A stretch of 64,000 bases of DNA from Chryseobacterium aquifrigidense (lineage in GTDB: Bacteria > Bacteroidota > Bacteroidia > Flavobacteriales > Weeksellaceae): NCBI RefSeq assembly GCF_006716485.1, contig NZ_VFPD01000001.1:1425096-1489095 (forward strand), in the 5' to 3' direction. The notes below the pieces were generated by a model. That model had not been told where the DNA came from, ran no database searches, and saw only the letters and a program-made list of their open reading frames with translations. The translations under genes were made by a program, and so were the position numbers. Positions 26,158 through 36,714 of the stretch are shown here, piece after piece (within the stretch, counting starts at the first letter, position 1; each line of letters opens with the position of its first letter).

Positions 26158-27396
26158 ATGGATATATTAAGATTTATAACAGCAGGAAGCGTAGATGACG
26201 GAAAAAGCACCCTTATCGGCAGACTGCTTTACGATAGCAAAAGTATTTTGCAGGACCAGTTGGAAGTTCTTGAAAAACATTCCAAAAATAAAAATGAAGA
26301 TGGGGTAGACCTGGCTCTTCTAACAGATGGATTGCGCGCAGAAAGAGAGCAGGGAATCACTATTGATGTTGCCTACCGTTATTTTTCAACCGCGAAAAGA
26401 AAATTTATCATCGCTGATGCACCCGGCCACGTGCAGTATACGCGTAATATGATTACCGGAGCATCCAATTCTGATCTGATGGTTATCCTGATTGATGCAA
26501 GGAAAGGCGTGATTGAACAAACCAGAAGACATTCTATCATCGCTTCTTTATTACAATTAAAGAAAGTGGCTGTAGCCATCAATAAAATGGATATGGTAGA
26601 TTATTCGAAAGAAGTTTTTGAATCCATTAAATCTGACTATTCAAAAATTGCAGAAAATCTGGGATTAAACGATGTCACTTATTTTCCGATCTCTGCATTG
26701 AAAGGAGATAATATTGTTTCAACATCATCCAGAACAGACTGGTACGAAGGGAATTCGCTTCTTGAGTATCTTGAAGAAGTAACCCTGAATGAAGAAAAAA
26801 ATAATGGAAACCGTTTTCAGGTTCAGTATGTTATTCGTCCTCAGACCGAAGAACTGCACGATTACAGAGGATACGCCGGACAAATATTAAGTGGAAAATT
26901 CACAAAAGGAGACAAAATCCATATTCTTCCGGCAGATCTCACCACTGAAATTACTAAAATTGAGATCAACGGTATTGAAAAAGAGGAAGCTTTTGAAGGG
27001 CAGCCTGCAGTGATCCATCTTGCTCATGATTTAGATGTCAGCAGAGGAGATATTTTTGTCACGGAAGAACAGATTCCGGCCGTTGAGAAAGACCTTCAGG
27101 TTTTGTTATGCTGGCTTGATCAGAAACCGTTACAGCCAGGGAATAAATACCTTCTGCAGCAGAACAGCAGACTTGTGAAAGCAATTGTTAAAGAGGTAGA
27201 TTACAAGATCAATGTTAACACCCTGATCCATGAACAGGCAGACAGCGAAATTAAACTGAATGAAATTGTAAAAGTTACCCTGCGAACGGCACAGCCTTTG
27301 GTCTATGACAGCTTTACCCATAACAAAACAACGGGCTCTGCCATTCTGGTGGATGAAACGTCCAATTCAACGGTAGCAGCCTGTATAATTCAATAG
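26158..27396 (+). CDS. cysN: Sulfate adenylyltransferase subunit 1 (CysN), GTPase
   Basis: A 412-residue GTPase subunit of ATP sulfurylase, related to EF-Tu. It has the G1 P-loop GSVDDGKST (residues 10-18), G2 region REQGITIDVAYRYF, G3 DAPGH and G4 NKMD, followed by two beta-barrel domains. GTP hydrolysis drives formation of APS by CysD. There is no fused APS-kinase (CysC) domain: the length is that of CysN alone. The gene ends 5 bp before cysE. Confidence 0.94.
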   Translation: MDILRFITAGSVDDGKSTLIGRLLYDSKSILQDQLEVLEKHSKNKNEDGVDLALLTDGLRAEREQGITIDVAYRYFSTAKRKFIIADAPGHVQYTRNMITGASNSDLMVILIDARKGVIEQTRRHSIIASLLQLKKVAVAINKMDMVDYSKEVFESIKSDYSKIAENLGLNDVTYFPISALKGDNIVSTSSRTDWYEGNSLLEYLEEVTLNEEKNNGNRFQVQYVIRPQTEELHDYRGYAGQILSGKFTKGDKIHILPADLTTEITKIEINGIEKEEAFEGQPAVIHLAHDLDVSRGDIFVTEEQIPAVEKDLQVLLCWLDQKPLQPGNKYLLQQNSRLVKAIVKEVDYKINVNTLIHEQADSEIKLNEIVKVTLRTAQPLVYDSFTHNKTTGSAILVDETSNSTVAACIIQ

Positions 27397-27401
27397 AAAA
27401 A

Positions 27402-28232
27402 ATGGCAATTTCCGATCACTTAATAGAAAGAATTCATCAGACCAAACAAAATAGTAATCATGGATTCTTTGATAAAATAAAGACCAAAAAATGGGTCAAG
27501 GATTTGTACGAAACACTTTTCCTTCCCCAGAATAACAATACTGAAGAGCAATTGAAAATAAATTTTAAAGCACTTCAGCAAACACTTTCTGATCAGATAA
27601 ATACTGTTACAGGAAATAAAGAGATTACAGAAAAACAGGTCAGTCAGTTTTTTGAGGCGTTACCGGAATTGTATGATCAGCTGGTTCTGGATGCAAAATC
27701 CATTCTGGAATTTGATCCTGCCGCTGACTCTCTGGAAGAAGTATACCTGGCATATCCCGGCTTTTTTGCCACCTATGTCTACCGTATTTCACACCAGCTC
27801 TGGAGTCAGGAAGTGAAAATTTTACCAAGGGTCATCTCAGAATATGCCCATAGCAAAACGGGAATTGATATTCACCCGGGAGCCACCATCGGAAAATCTT
27901 TTTTTATTGACCATGGGACAGGAATTGTGATCGGGGAGACAACGGTCATCGGGAATAATGTCAAAATCTATCAGGGAGTAACCCTCGGAGCATTAAATGT
28001 TTCCAAAGAAAAAGCCCATCAGAAAAGGCATCCCAATATTGAAGATGATGTGATTATCTATTCTGGAGCAACCATTTTGGGCGGTGAAACTACCATAGGC
28101 AGAGAAAGCATTATCGGAGGAAATGTCTGGATAACCCAGGATGTTCCTGCCAATTCGCTGGTTTACCATAAAAGTGAAATAAAAATAAAGGATAATACTT
28201 CATTACCGGAATCATTAACCTTTGTGATTTAA
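27402..28232 (+). CDS. cysE: Serine O-acetyltransferase (EpsC/CysE type)
   Basis: A 276-residue enzyme making O-acetylserine from serine and acetyl-CoA. The N-terminal helical half (about 1-140) contains [19 protein letters not shown]. The C-terminal left-handed beta-helix is built of hexapeptide repeats ([41 protein letters not shown]); the His-Gly in IDHGTG is the catalytic region. It supplies the carbon skeleton to cysteine synthase encoded next. Co-transcribed: 5 bp after cysN and 20 bp before cysK. Confidence 0.92.
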   Translation: MAISDHLIERIHQTKQNSNHGFFDKIKTKKWVKDLYETLFLPQNNNTEEQLKINFKALQQTLSDQINTVTGNKEITEKQVSQFFEALPELYDQLVLDAKSILEFDPAADSLEEVYLAYPGFFATYVYRISHQLWSQEVKILPRVISEYAHSKTGIDIHPGATIGKSFFIDHGTGIVIGETTVIGNNVKIYQGVTLGALNVSKEKAHQKRHPNIEDDVIIYSGATILGGETTIGRESIIGGNVWITQDVPANSLVYHKSEIKIKDNTSLPESLTFVI

Positions 28233-28252
28233 AAAAACAAAAAAATAAAGAT

Positions 28253-29164
28253 ATGAGATTTCAGAACGCATTAGAAACGATTGGAAATACTCCCGTCGTA
28301 AAAATTAATAAATTATTCAATTCAGATCATGAAATCTGGATTAAACTTGAAAAAAGCAACCCTGGCGGAAGCATTAAAGACAGAATCGGACTGGCGATGA
28401 TTGAAGATGCAGAAGCCAAAGGATTACTAAATAAAGACAGCACCATCATAGAACCTACCAGCGGAAATACAGGAATAGGTCTTGCATTAGTAGCAGCTGT
28501 AAAAGGATACAAACTCATTCTTGTCATGCCGGAAAGCATGAGTATAGAACGCCGTAAAATTATGGAAGCTTACGGAGCTGGATTCGTGCTTACTCCACGA
28601 GAGAAAGGAATGAAAGGGGCAATTGAAAAAGCTAATGAATTGGCTGAAGAAACTCCCAATTCATGGATTCCAAGACAGTTTGATAACCCTGCCAATGTAA
28701 AAGTTCATGTTGAGACGACTGCTCAGGAAATTTTAAAAGACTTCCCGGAGGGGCTCGACTATATCATTACCGGAGTAGGAACCGGAGGACATATCACAGG
28801 AATCGCAAAAACGGTAAAAGAAAAATATCCTAACGTAAGAGTAATTGCTGTAGAGCCAGAATTATCACCCGTCTTAAGTGGAGGAAGCCCGGCACCACAT
28901 CCATTACAGGGATTAGGAGCAGGCTTTGTACCTTCCATTCTGGATATTACCCTTTTAGACGGAGTAATCACAGTAGGCAAGGAGGAAGCTTATGAATACG
29001 CCCTTAATGCAGCTAAAAAAGAAGGTCTTTTTGTGGGAGTTTCCACAGGAGCCGCTTTAGCAGCCATCGCAAAACATTTACCGGAAATACCACCTAACGC
29101 TAAAATCCTTACCATCAATTACGATACAGGAGAAAGGTATCTCTCTGTAGAAGGACTCTTCTAA
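28253..29164 (+). CDS. cysK: Cysteine synthase (O-acetylserine sulfhydrylase)
   Basis: A 303-residue PLP enzyme that condenses O-acetylserine with sulfide to give cysteine. The PLP-binding lysine is Lys42 in NPGGSIKDR. The substrate loop is [10 protein letters not shown], and the phosphate-binding loop is [11 protein letters not shown]. The segment [16 protein letters not shown] and the ending YDTGERYLS are typical of CysK rather than CysM. It lies in the sulfate-assimilation operon between cysE and cobA. Confidence 0.92.
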   Translation: MRFQNALETIGNTPVVKINKLFNSDHEIWIKLEKSNPGGSIKDRIGLAMIEDAEAKGLLNKDSTIIEPTSGNTGIGLALVAAVKGYKLILVMPESMSIERRKIMEAYGAGFVLTPREKGMKGAIEKANELAEETPNSWIPRQFDNPANVKVHVETTAQEILKDFPEGLDYIITGVGTGGHITGIAKTVKEKYPNVRVIAVEPELSPVLSGGSPAPHPLQGLGAGFVPSILDITLLDGVITVGKEEAYEYALNAAKKEGLFVGVSTGAALAAIAKHLPEIPPNAKILTINYDTGERYLSVEGLF

Positions 29165-29187
29165 ATCCCTAATTAACACCTACTTCA

Positions 29188-30033
29188 ATGAAAACAAATA
29201 TAAAATCACCAAAGGTATTCCTTATCGGTGCAGGGCCCGGCAACCCTGAACTGATCACTGTAAAAGCAGTAAAAGCAATCGCAGAAGCAGACGTCATTTT
29301 ATGTGACCGCCTTGTAAGTCCGGAAATTCTGGAAACCTACGTCAATGAAAACACAGAAATCATCTACGTAGGGAAAGAATGCAGCAAAAATGCCTCTACC
29401 CCTCAGTCTCATATCAATACTTTGATGGTAGAATATGCCCTTCAGAACAAAACCATTGTAAGACTGAAAGGAGGAGATGTTTCTATATTTTCCAATATCC
29501 TGGATGAACTGCAGGCTTTAAAACAGAATCATATTCCGTACGAAATTATTCCGGGAATTACAGCAGCTTTAGGAGCAGCAGCATTTGCAGGGATGCCTTT
29601 AACGGCAAGAGAATATTCTACATCAGTTCGTTTTCTGACGTATTATAAATCGGAAATAATAACTGAAGAATACTGGAAAGAGCTTGCTTTCACTAATGAT
29701 ACTCTTGTTTTCTACATGTCCAAAGGAAACCTTACTCCTCTTGTGGAAAAGCTTATACAGCTAGGGATTTCAAGTGATAAAAAAATTGCAGTCATTGAAC
29801 AGGCTACAACGCCTTATCAAAAGGTGTATACGTCATCTTTTGATGATTTTAACGAAAAATTCGGAGACAAAGCCTTCGCATCACCTTCTTTGGTTGTAGT
29901 TGGCAAGATTGTCAATCTGCATGAAGAATTTTCATGGCTTGAAAATGCAGAACAGGAAGGTCTTTACTTCAAATCAGTGGAAAACGGAAGTCTAATCCCT
30001 ACAACTCAAAATTTCTTTGAATATGCTGTCTGA
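29188..30033 (+). CDS. cobA: Uroporphyrinogen-III C-methyltransferase (SUMT)
   Basis: A 281-residue SAM-dependent methyltransferase that turns uroporphyrinogen III into precorrin-2, the first step to siroheme for sulfite reductase. The SAM site motif LIGAGPGNPELITVKAVKAI is at the N-terminus, followed by ADVILCDRLVSPEIL, VRLKGGDVSIF and the second motif YEIIPGITAALGAAAFAG. It lacks the CysG N-terminal dehydrogenase/chelatase domain; that activity appears in the fusion protein encoded at 36715-38232. The last 11 bp overlap the start of cysJ. Confidence 0.92.
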   Translation: MKTNIKSPKVFLIGAGPGNPELITVKAVKAIAEADVILCDRLVSPEILETYVNENTEIIYVGKECSKNASTPQSHINTLMVEYALQNKTIVRLKGGDVSIFSNILDELQALKQNHIPYEIIPGITAALGAAAFAGMPLTAREYSTSVRFLTYYKSEIITEEYWKELAFTNDTLVFYMSKGNLTPLVEKLIQLGISSDKKIAVIEQATTPYQKVYTSSFDDFNEKFGDKAFASPSLVVVGKIVNLHEEFSWLENAEQEGLYFKSVENGSLIPTTQNFFEYAV

Positions 30034-31735
30034 AACTAAATTAAATGTATTAAAACAAATCTCCGGAGACCTTTCCAGAGACGAAGCCATCTGGGCAAGC
30101 GGATATCTTGCGGGTATTGCCGGAGGGACTTCACTGACCGCTGTACTACCGCCACAGCAACTCAATAACAGTAGTCAAAATGCCGTAAAAAAAATAACCC
30201 TGGCTTACGGAACAGAAACCGGAAACAGCAAAAAACTGGCGACAGCATTGGCGGGTATCGTGAAGAAAAAAGGACTTCAGGTTAAACTGGCTGATCTTTC
30301 GCAATACAAACCTAAAGATCTGGCTAAAGAAGAATTCTTTTTCATTGTGATCAGCACTCAGGGAGAAGGAGAACCACCAGCTCTTGCCAAAAAATTCTAC
30401 GATTATATTCATGAAAATGAAATCAATCTCAGCGGACTGAAATACGGAGTACTGGCCTTGGGAGACAGCAGTTATCCTCTGTTCTGCCAAACCGGAGAAG
30501 ATGTAGATTCACGTTTTGAAATATTAGGTGGTCAGCGTATTATTCCAATCAGGAAATGCGATATAGACTATGAACAGGAAGCTTCTCACTGGATAGAACA
30601 TGTAGTCGAAACGGTAAATAAAAATGCAGATCAGAGTTCAAAAAATATTGCAGCACCAAAGGTTTCTACCGGAAGAAAGAAATACCAGGGGAAAGTTTCA
30701 GCCATCATCAATCTGAACGATATTACTTCTGAAAAAGAAACGTATCATATTGAAATTGAAACAGAAGAAGTGCTTGCCTACCAACCTGGAGCAGCGCTGG
30801 GAATTATTCCATTCAATTCAAAATCTGTAGTAGATGAAATAATTACGCTGACAGGAATTGATCCTCAGAAACAGATAGAAACAGCTAAGGTTACAGCTTC
30901 TGTTGAAGAACTGCTGCACAAGCATCTTAACATCAGCTATTTACTCAAATCTGTCGTTGCTCAATATGCAAAAATAACGGGACATTCCATCCCGGAAGTG
31001 AGACTCAGCCTTCTTGATCTCCTCAGAATTTATCCCGTAAAAAATGCAGAGGAATTTGAAGAAATCTTACATATAGTAACTGCTCAGGCACCACGTCTGT
31101 ATTCAATTTCTTCATCTCTGGAAGCACATGGTGACACGGAAATTCATATTACTGTTGCGAAATCAGAGTTCTTTATTGATCATCAGAAACACAACGGATT
31201 ATGCAGTGGTTTTCTGAGTGAATTTAAAGAAGGAGAAGAGGTGGAATTTTATATTCAGGATGCAGGACATTTCAAACTGCCGGAAGCTGATAAAGACATC
31301 ATTATGATAGGACCAGGAACAGGTATTGCGCCTTTCAGGTCTTTCCTTTGGGAACGTGATGCAACAGGTGCAGAAGGAAGAAACTGGCTGTTTTTCGGAG
31401 ACAGGAATTTCGTTTCAGATTTTCTTTACCAGGCTGAACTTCAGGATTTCCTTAAAACAGGCAGCTTAACTCATTTAGATCTTGCTTTTTCCAGGGATAC
31501 AAATGAAAAAATATATGTTCAGCACAGGCTGGAGCAAAAGGCTCAGGAAGTATTTTACTGGTTGGAAGGTGGCGCATCAGTATATGTATGTGGCGCTAAA
31601 GAACCAATGGCTCGTGATGTGGAACAAACACTTCTGACCATTATTCAGAATGAAGGAAAACGCAGCAAAGAAGATGCTGTAAATTATCTGGAAGAAATGG
31701 AGCTTGACGGCAGATATGCCAAAGATGTTTATTAA
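30023..31735 (+). CDS. cysJ: Sulfite reductase (NADPH) flavoprotein alpha-component
   Basis: A diflavin reductase of about 570 residues passing electrons from NADPH to CysI. It has an N-terminal flavodoxin domain (about 55-200; FMN loop YGTETGNSKKLA), a linking FAD domain with RLYSISSS, and a C-terminal NADP domain (IGPGTGIAPFRSFLWER, VYVCGAKEPMARDV, terminal DGRYAKDVY). The frame extends to a TTG at 30017, but ATG 30023 is preferred. It overlaps cobA by 11 bp, so translation is coupled, and cysI follows after 42 bp. Confidence 0.93.
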   Translation: MLSETKLNVLKQISGDLSRDEAIWASGYLAGIAGGTSLTAVLPPQQLNNSSQNAVKKITLAYGTETGNSKKLATALAGIVKKKGLQVKLADLSQYKPKDLAKEEFFFIVISTQGEGEPPALAKKFYDYIHENEINLSGLKYGVLALGDSSYPLFCQTGEDVDSRFEILGGQRIIPIRKCDIDYEQEASHWIEHVVETVNKNADQSSKNIAAPKVSTGRKKYQGKVSAIINLNDITSEKETYHIEIETEEVLAYQPGAALGIIPFNSKSVVDEIITLTGIDPQKQIETAKVTASVEELLHKHLNISYLLKSVVAQYAKITGHSIPEVRLSLLDLLRIYPVKNAEEFEEILHIVTAQAPRLYSISSSLEAHGDTEIHITVAKSEFFIDHQKHNGLCSGFLSEFKEGEEVEFYIQDAGHFKLPEADKDIIMIGPGTGIAPFRSFLWERDATGAEGRNWLFFGDRNFVSDFLYQAELQDFLKTGSLTHLDLAFSRDTNEKIYVQHRLEQKAQEVFYWLEGGASVYVCGAKEPMARDVEQTLLTIIQNEGKRSKEDAVNYLEEMELDGRYAKDVY

Positions 31736-31777
31736 ACGGAGTAAAGAAGTATTCGTAAAAAATTAAAGGAAACATTT

Positions 31778-33454
31778 ATGAACAATGATAAAGAAAACCT
31801 TTCACCGGTAGAAAGGATTAAAACCAGCAGTAACGGGCTCAGAGGATCTTTAAAAGAGAGCCTTGCTGATCAATTTACCGGAGCTATCCGGGAAGATGAC
31901 CAAACTTTGATCAAATTCCATGGAATGTACCAGCAGGACGACAGAGACCGAAGGGAAGAGCGTGTCTCCAAAAAACTGGAATGGCTGTATTCTTATATGA
32001 TCAGATTGAGACTTCCCGGTGGCTTTTTAACTCCGGAACAATGGGTAGGATTGAATGAAACCGCTGAAGATCACTCAACAGGAACCATTAAAGTAACGAC
32101 AAGACAAACCATTCAGCTGCATGGTATTTTAAAATCACATTTAAGACCTACCATTCAGAGCTTCAATCTGCAGCATCTGGATTCTATTGCAGCCTGTGGA
32201 GATGTCAACAGGAATGTTACCTGTACAGCCAATCCCTCCGAATCTCCTTTACAGCAGGAAGCTTACGAACTGGCAGGTAAAATCAGTGAAATGTGCCTTC
32301 CAAAAACCAAATCTTACTACGATATCTGGATTGATGACGAACTTTTGGTTGATCGTAAAGCAGAAGAAGATCCATTATATCAGGACAGATATCTTCCAAG
32401 AAAACTGAAAATAGGAATTGCTGTTCCACCCAATAACGATGTTGATGTATTTATCAATGATATTGCATTGATCGCCATTATTGAGAATGATAAAATTGTG
32501 GGTTACAATATTGCTGCCGGAGGCGGACTGGGAGCCACTCACGGAAATGAAGCTACATATGCCCGTCTTGCATCTATCCTTGGATTTGTGGATACGGAAG
32601 AAAAAGTATTGAAGGCTGTCTACGAAATCATCACGGTTCAAAGAGACTTTGGAAACAGAAGCGACCGAAAATTATCAAGGTTAAAATACACGATTGATAA
32701 ATTGGGTATCGACCAGTACAGAGCTGAAGTAGAAAAAAGAACGGGATTCAGTTTTGAACCGGCCCGCGAATTTAAATTTGAACAGAGAAAAGACCGTTAT
32801 GGCTGGATTCAGAATTATGAAGGAAAATGGTTCTATACTGTATTTGTTGAGCATGGAAGAATCCTTAATACAGCTGAATATCCTTTAAAATCAGGGTTAC
32901 TAAAAATCGCACAGACTGGTAAAGCCAATTTCCGTTTTACCTGCAACCAGAACCTTATTCTGGCTGATATTGATGAAAAAGATAAAGCTGAAATTGAAGC
33001 TATTTTAAAAGAACACGGGATCTTTGATTATACAAACGATACAAGTGCCTTACGTAAAAACTCTGTTGCCTGTGTAGCTTTGAATACCTGTTCATTGGCT
33101 TTGGCAGAAGCTCAGCGTTATCTTCCTTCACTGGTCACAAAAATAGAACCTATCCTTGAGAAATATGGTCTTTTGGAAGAAGATATCACAATACGTATGA
33201 CAGGATGTCCTAACGGTTGCGGAAGATCTCCAAATGCGGAAATAGGATTTGTAGGAACAGCCTACGGAAAATACAATCTTCACATCGGAGGAGACCGTTT
33301 AGGAATGCGACTGAATACAAAATTTAAAGAAAATATTGGTGAAGAAGAGATTCTTGCCACGCTGGATGAGCTTTTCGGGATTTATGTACAGAAAAGACTT
33401 GCAGAGGAAACATTTGGTGATTTTTCATACCGTTACTTACACACCTTAAATTAA
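31778..33454 (+). CDS. cysI: Sulfite reductase hemoprotein beta-component
   Basis: A 558-residue siroheme/[4Fe-4S] enzyme reducing sulfite to sulfide. Cluster and siroheme-linking cysteines are Cys432 and Cys438 (CVALNTC) and Cys477 and Cys481 (CPNGC), the canonical Cx5C...Cx3C arrangement. Two ferredoxin-like halves and the siroheme-binding basic segments (TTRQTIQLHGI, CGDVNRNVTC) are present. Length matches E. coli CysI. After it comes a 378-bp gap holding a repeat element, which may separate it from the downstream receptor and fusion genes. Confidence 0.94.
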   Translation: MNNDKENLSPVERIKTSSNGLRGSLKESLADQFTGAIREDDQTLIKFHGMYQQDDRDRREERVSKKLEWLYSYMIRLRLPGGFLTPEQWVGLNETAEDHSTGTIKVTTRQTIQLHGILKSHLRPTIQSFNLQHLDSIAACGDVNRNVTCTANPSESPLQQEAYELAGKISEMCLPKTKSYYDIWIDDELLVDRKAEEDPLYQDRYLPRKLKIGIAVPPNNDVDVFINDIALIAIIENDKIVGYNIAAGGGLGATHGNEATYARLASILGFVDTEEKVLKAVYEIITVQRDFGNRSDRKLSRLKYTIDKLGIDQYRAEVEKRTGFSFEPAREFKFEQRKDRYGWIQNYEGKWFYTVFVEHGRILNTAEYPLKSGLLKIAQTGKANFRFTCNQNLILADIDEKDKAEIEAILKEHGIFDYTNDTSALRKNSVACVALNTCSLALAEAQRYLPSLVTKIEPILEKYGLLEEDITIRMTGCPNGCGRSPNAEIGFVGTAYGKYNLHIGGDRLGMRLNTKFKENIGEEEILATLDELFGIYVQKRLAEETFGDFSYRYLHTLN

Positions 33455-33589
33455 TTATATGGCCAATTTTCATTATGATCTGAAAAAAAACAAAAACAAT
33501 CAACCCCTTTTTTTAGGCAGACGAATGTGTATGTGTTGTTGATTCTCAAATAACAATATATACAAAGCTGTTTCAACTTTTTTGATTCA

Positions 33590-33773
33590 AACCGCAAAAG
33601 TCACAAAAGTTTTAAACACTTAAGCTTTTTAAGAGCCAAGTTTTATGCATAATAAGTACAACTAAGTTTTGTAAAATCTTTGATTTTTATCTTATGTGAA
33701 CTTTTATCATTTTAAACTTACTTAAGTGAACTAAATTGTTTTAAAATAAAAAACTTTTGGGCCTTTTGCGGTT
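33590..33773 (+). repeat. MITE-like element, copy 1 (184 bp, terminal inverted repeats)
   Basis: The ends are AACCGCAAAAGTCACAAAAG and, inverted, CTTTTGGGCCTTTTGCGGTT, an imperfect 20-bp terminal inverted repeat. The interior matches the element at 41723-41913 along most of its length in the same orientation. There is no coding frame. It occupies most of the 378-bp gap between cysI and the TonB-dependent receptor gene; the remainder holds only an inverted repeat AATCAAC/GTTGATT (33498-33544) of uncertain meaning. Confidence 0.75.
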
Positions 33774-33832
33774 AAAATTAATCAATGTAAAATTCAGACA
33801 GCTTCATTCTCAACCTAAAAAATGAAGAAAAA

Positions 33833-36709
33833 ATGAAAAACAAAAAGCAGGGAAATTTTCTGCCTAAAGCAGGTATTATAGCATTTACATTTCTATTTTT
33901 TAACCTTGCAGAAGCACAGCAGCAGCTTATAGAGCTTAGCGGAAGCATCAAAAATACAGGAACACACAAAGGTCTCGATTCTGTAAAAGTACAGATCGAA
34001 AACACGCAGGATACTGCATTAACCGATCAATCGGGTAATTTTAAGCTCAGAACAAGGGTTACTATTCCATTCAGAGTGGTTATTCAGAAAGACGGGTTCA
34101 GCAGCCAGACGGTTGAGATCCTTTCGCCTTCCAACAAAATAACGGTGGGGCTTAGTCCTCAGAACACCATCATTGATGATGTTGTGATCTCCGCCTCAAG
34201 GGTTCCTGAAAAAATATTAAGATCACCGATAGCTATTGAAAAAATTGATATCAAAACGATCAGGGAAAGTCCGGCAGCATCGTTTTATGAAACCCTGGAA
34301 AATGTAAAAGGATTACAGCTTTTAACTTCCAGTCTTACTTTAAAAATCCCAAATTCAAGAGGATTTAACTCGCCTAATAATTTCCGTTTTATGCAGTTGG
34401 TAGACGGTGTAGATGTACAGTCTGCAACGCTGGGCGTACCATTGGGAAATGCAATAGGACCTACAGAACTGGATATCCAGTCGATGGAAGTCACTCCGGG
34501 AGCCGCTTCAGCATTGTACGGAATGAATGCCATTAACGGACTGGCGAGTTTACAGACCAAAGATCCGTTTACTTCTGAAGGAATAAGTGTATATTTCCGT
34601 GGCGGAGTGAATCATGTAGATAATGTCAACCATAAAATAAGTTCCCTGGGAGAAAGTGCCATCCGTTTTGCAAAGGTGATCAATAAAAACTTTGCAGTAA
34701 AGGTGAATGCTTCCTATTTCAACGGAACAGACTGGATTTCCAACAATCTTACCGATCAGAATTCCGGTTCATTGGTAACAGCCAATCCTAATTTTTCGCT
34801 GGCCAATAATCCGGCTGAAGATCTTTGGAATAAATACGGTGACGAAAGAAACAACCGTGTTGCCGTAAAAGTGGATTACAACGGTAAATCTACTACATTC
34901 AACGTTTCCAGAACAGGATATCTTGAAAAAGATCTTGTGAGTCCTGATGTGAAGAATATCAAATTCGATGCAGGATTATATTACCGTTTCGGAGACCAGT
35001 GGAGAACTTCTTACGTGTATCGTTACGGTTTGCTGGACGGAACTTTCCAGAGAGGAAATAAAATCCGTTTACAGAACGCCACGGTTCAGAACCATAAAGT
35101 AGAACTGACAGGAAGAGAATTAACTTTCAGAGCGTATGTATCCATAGAAAATACAGGAGATTCTTATAACCTGAAGCCTTTGGCAGACAATCTGGACCTT
35201 ACGAATCTTTCCAATACAAACTGGAAAAATATATTTCAGTCTGCTCTTCAGAACAGCTTAAATGCTGGAACCAATCTTAATGACGCATTTATTCTCGCCC
35301 GTCAGGAAGCCGATAAAAACAGGGCAGTCCCTGGAACCGCAGCCTTTGAACAGTTAAAAAATACCATTATCGGAATCAATAACTGGGATTCAGCCAATGC
35401 AGGAGTAGCTGGAGCTCCGGCAACAGGAGGCGCAAAGCTTGAACAGAAATCCCGCTTTTATCAGGGTGAGCTTACCTATGATTTCAGCAGATTTGTGAAA
35501 ATTTTCAGCCTTCTGGCTGGTGTGGATTACCGACTGTACAGCATTACTCCGGATGGAAATAACTTTGTTGATTTCAACCGTCCTGTGAGTGAAAGAAATA
35601 TTCCTTTAGCCAACGGCACCTTCGGGAAAGATGTGATTTATCAGAAATATGGAGCTTTTGCACAGATTACCAAGCTTTTCTTTGATGATAAATTAAAAAT
35701 CAATGCCGCATTACGTGTTGACAGAAACCCGGAGTTTGAAGCAAAGCTAAATCCAAGGATCAGTGTCGTGTATTCTCCCGTTAAAGAACATAATTTCAGG
35801 GCATCTTTTCAAAACGGATATCGTTTCCCTTCGTTATTTGAAGCTCTTTCTTTCGTGAACAACGGGAATGTAAGAAGAGTAGGAGGTCTTTCAAAAGTAA
35901 ATGACGGATTAGGTTATCTGGAAAATTCTTATACACTGGCTTCTATTGACCGGTTCACCTCAGCGGTAAATGCAGATGTGGATGCAGGAAAAACCCAAAG
36001 CCAGGCTGCTCAGGATAATAAACAGCTTTTAACGGTAGCCAGTTTACAAAAACTACAGCCGGAAAAAATCAATTCATTTGAAGTAGGATATAAGTCTGTG
36101 TTTTTCAATAATAAACTGGTGCTGGACTGGGATTTCTATTACAATATCTACGAAGGATTCCTGGGACAGGTAGAAGTGGCAGTTCCAAAAAACAGCCAGG
36201 TGGGAAGCAATGCAGCCGTACTTGCGATGCTCGACAGAAGTAAACAAGACAGATACAGGGTTTATACCAATAGTAACAGCACTTACAAAAGTTATGGAAC
36301 CTCTTTTGGAGTCCGGTATAATATTACAGGAAACTATAATATCAATACCAATGTTTCTTATAACGATCTTGCATCCAACAATACCTCAGACCTCTTTATT
36401 ACTGCATTCAACACTCCAAAATGGATGGTAAACGTAAGTGTTGGAAACAGAGAAATCGTCAAGAATATAGGGTTTACCATTGTAGGAAGATGGCAGAGTG
36501 GCTTTACATGGGAAAGTCCGCTGGCATCCGGAGAAATTCCGGCTTATTATACGATTGATGCACAGGCAACATGGAAACTTCCTGAAATTCACGCAAATAT
36601 TAAAATTGGAGCTACCAATTTGCTTAACCGCCGTTATTTCCAGTATGCAGCAGGCCCTGAAATCGGAGGCCTGTATTATCTCGCTTTTACGTATGACTTA
36701 AAACTGTAA
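33833..36709 (+). CDS. TonB-dependent receptor of the sulfur locus
   Basis: A 958-residue outer-membrane receptor. A signal peptide (ending AEAQ, about residue 29) is followed by a CarboxypepD_reg-like domain (about 34-115), a plug with VVISASRVPEKILRSPIAIE and VTPGAASALYGMNAINGL, and a barrel ending in YYLAFTYDLKL. The plug sequence is close to classical siderophore/vitamin-type receptors. The gene lies 5 bp before the siroheme-synthase/TauE fusion and downstream of cysI, so it probably imports a sulfur compound or a related ligand. That substrate class is inferred from position only. Confidence 0.88.
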   Translation: MKNKKQGNFLPKAGIIAFTFLFFNLAEAQQQLIELSGSIKNTGTHKGLDSVKVQIENTQDTALTDQSGNFKLRTRVTIPFRVVIQKDGFSSQTVEILSPSNKITVGLSPQNTIIDDVVISASRVPEKILRSPIAIEKIDIKTIRESPAASFYETLENVKGLQLLTSSLTLKIPNSRGFNSPNNFRFMQLVDGVDVQSATLGVPLGNAIGPTELDIQSMEVTPGAASALYGMNAINGLASLQTKDPFTSEGISVYFRGGVNHVDNVNHKISSLGESAIRFAKVINKNFAVKVNASYFNGTDWISNNLTDQNSGSLVTANPNFSLANNPAEDLWNKYGDERNNRVAVKVDYNGKSTTFNVSRTGYLEKDLVSPDVKNIKFDAGLYYRFGDQWRTSYVYRYGLLDGTFQRGNKIRLQNATVQNHKVELTGRELTFRAYVSIENTGDSYNLKPLADNLDLTNLSNTNWKNIFQSALQNSLNAGTNLNDAFILARQEADKNRAVPGTAAFEQLKNTIIGINNWDSANAGVAGAPATGGAKLEQKSRFYQGELTYDFSRFVKIFSLLAGVDYRLYSITPDGNNFVDFNRPVSERNIPLANGTFGKDVIYQKYGAFAQITKLFFDDKLKINAALRVDRNPEFEAKLNPRISVVYSPVKEHNFRASFQNGYRFPSLFEALSFVNNGNVRRVGGLSKVNDGLGYLENSYTLASIDRFTSAVNADVDAGKTQSQAAQDNKQLLTVASLQKLQPEKINSFEVGYKSVFFNNKLVLDWDFYYNIYEGFLGQVEVAVPKNSQVGSNAAVLAMLDRSKQDRYRVYTNSNSTYKSYGTSFGVRYNITGNYNINTNVSYNDLASNNTSDLFITAFNTPKWMVNVSVGNREIVKNIGFTIVGRWQSGFTWESPLASGEIPAYYTIDAQATWKLPEIHANIKIGATNLLNRRYFQYAAGPEIGGLYYLAFTYDLKL

Positions 36710-36714
36710 TCAGG

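Noticed and set aside
24419-33454. Search for an APS kinase (CysC) gene or CysC domain
   Set aside because: None is found in the locus; CysN ends without a kinase domain and CysH has the Fe-S cysteines of APS reductases, so the absence is consistent rather than a gap.
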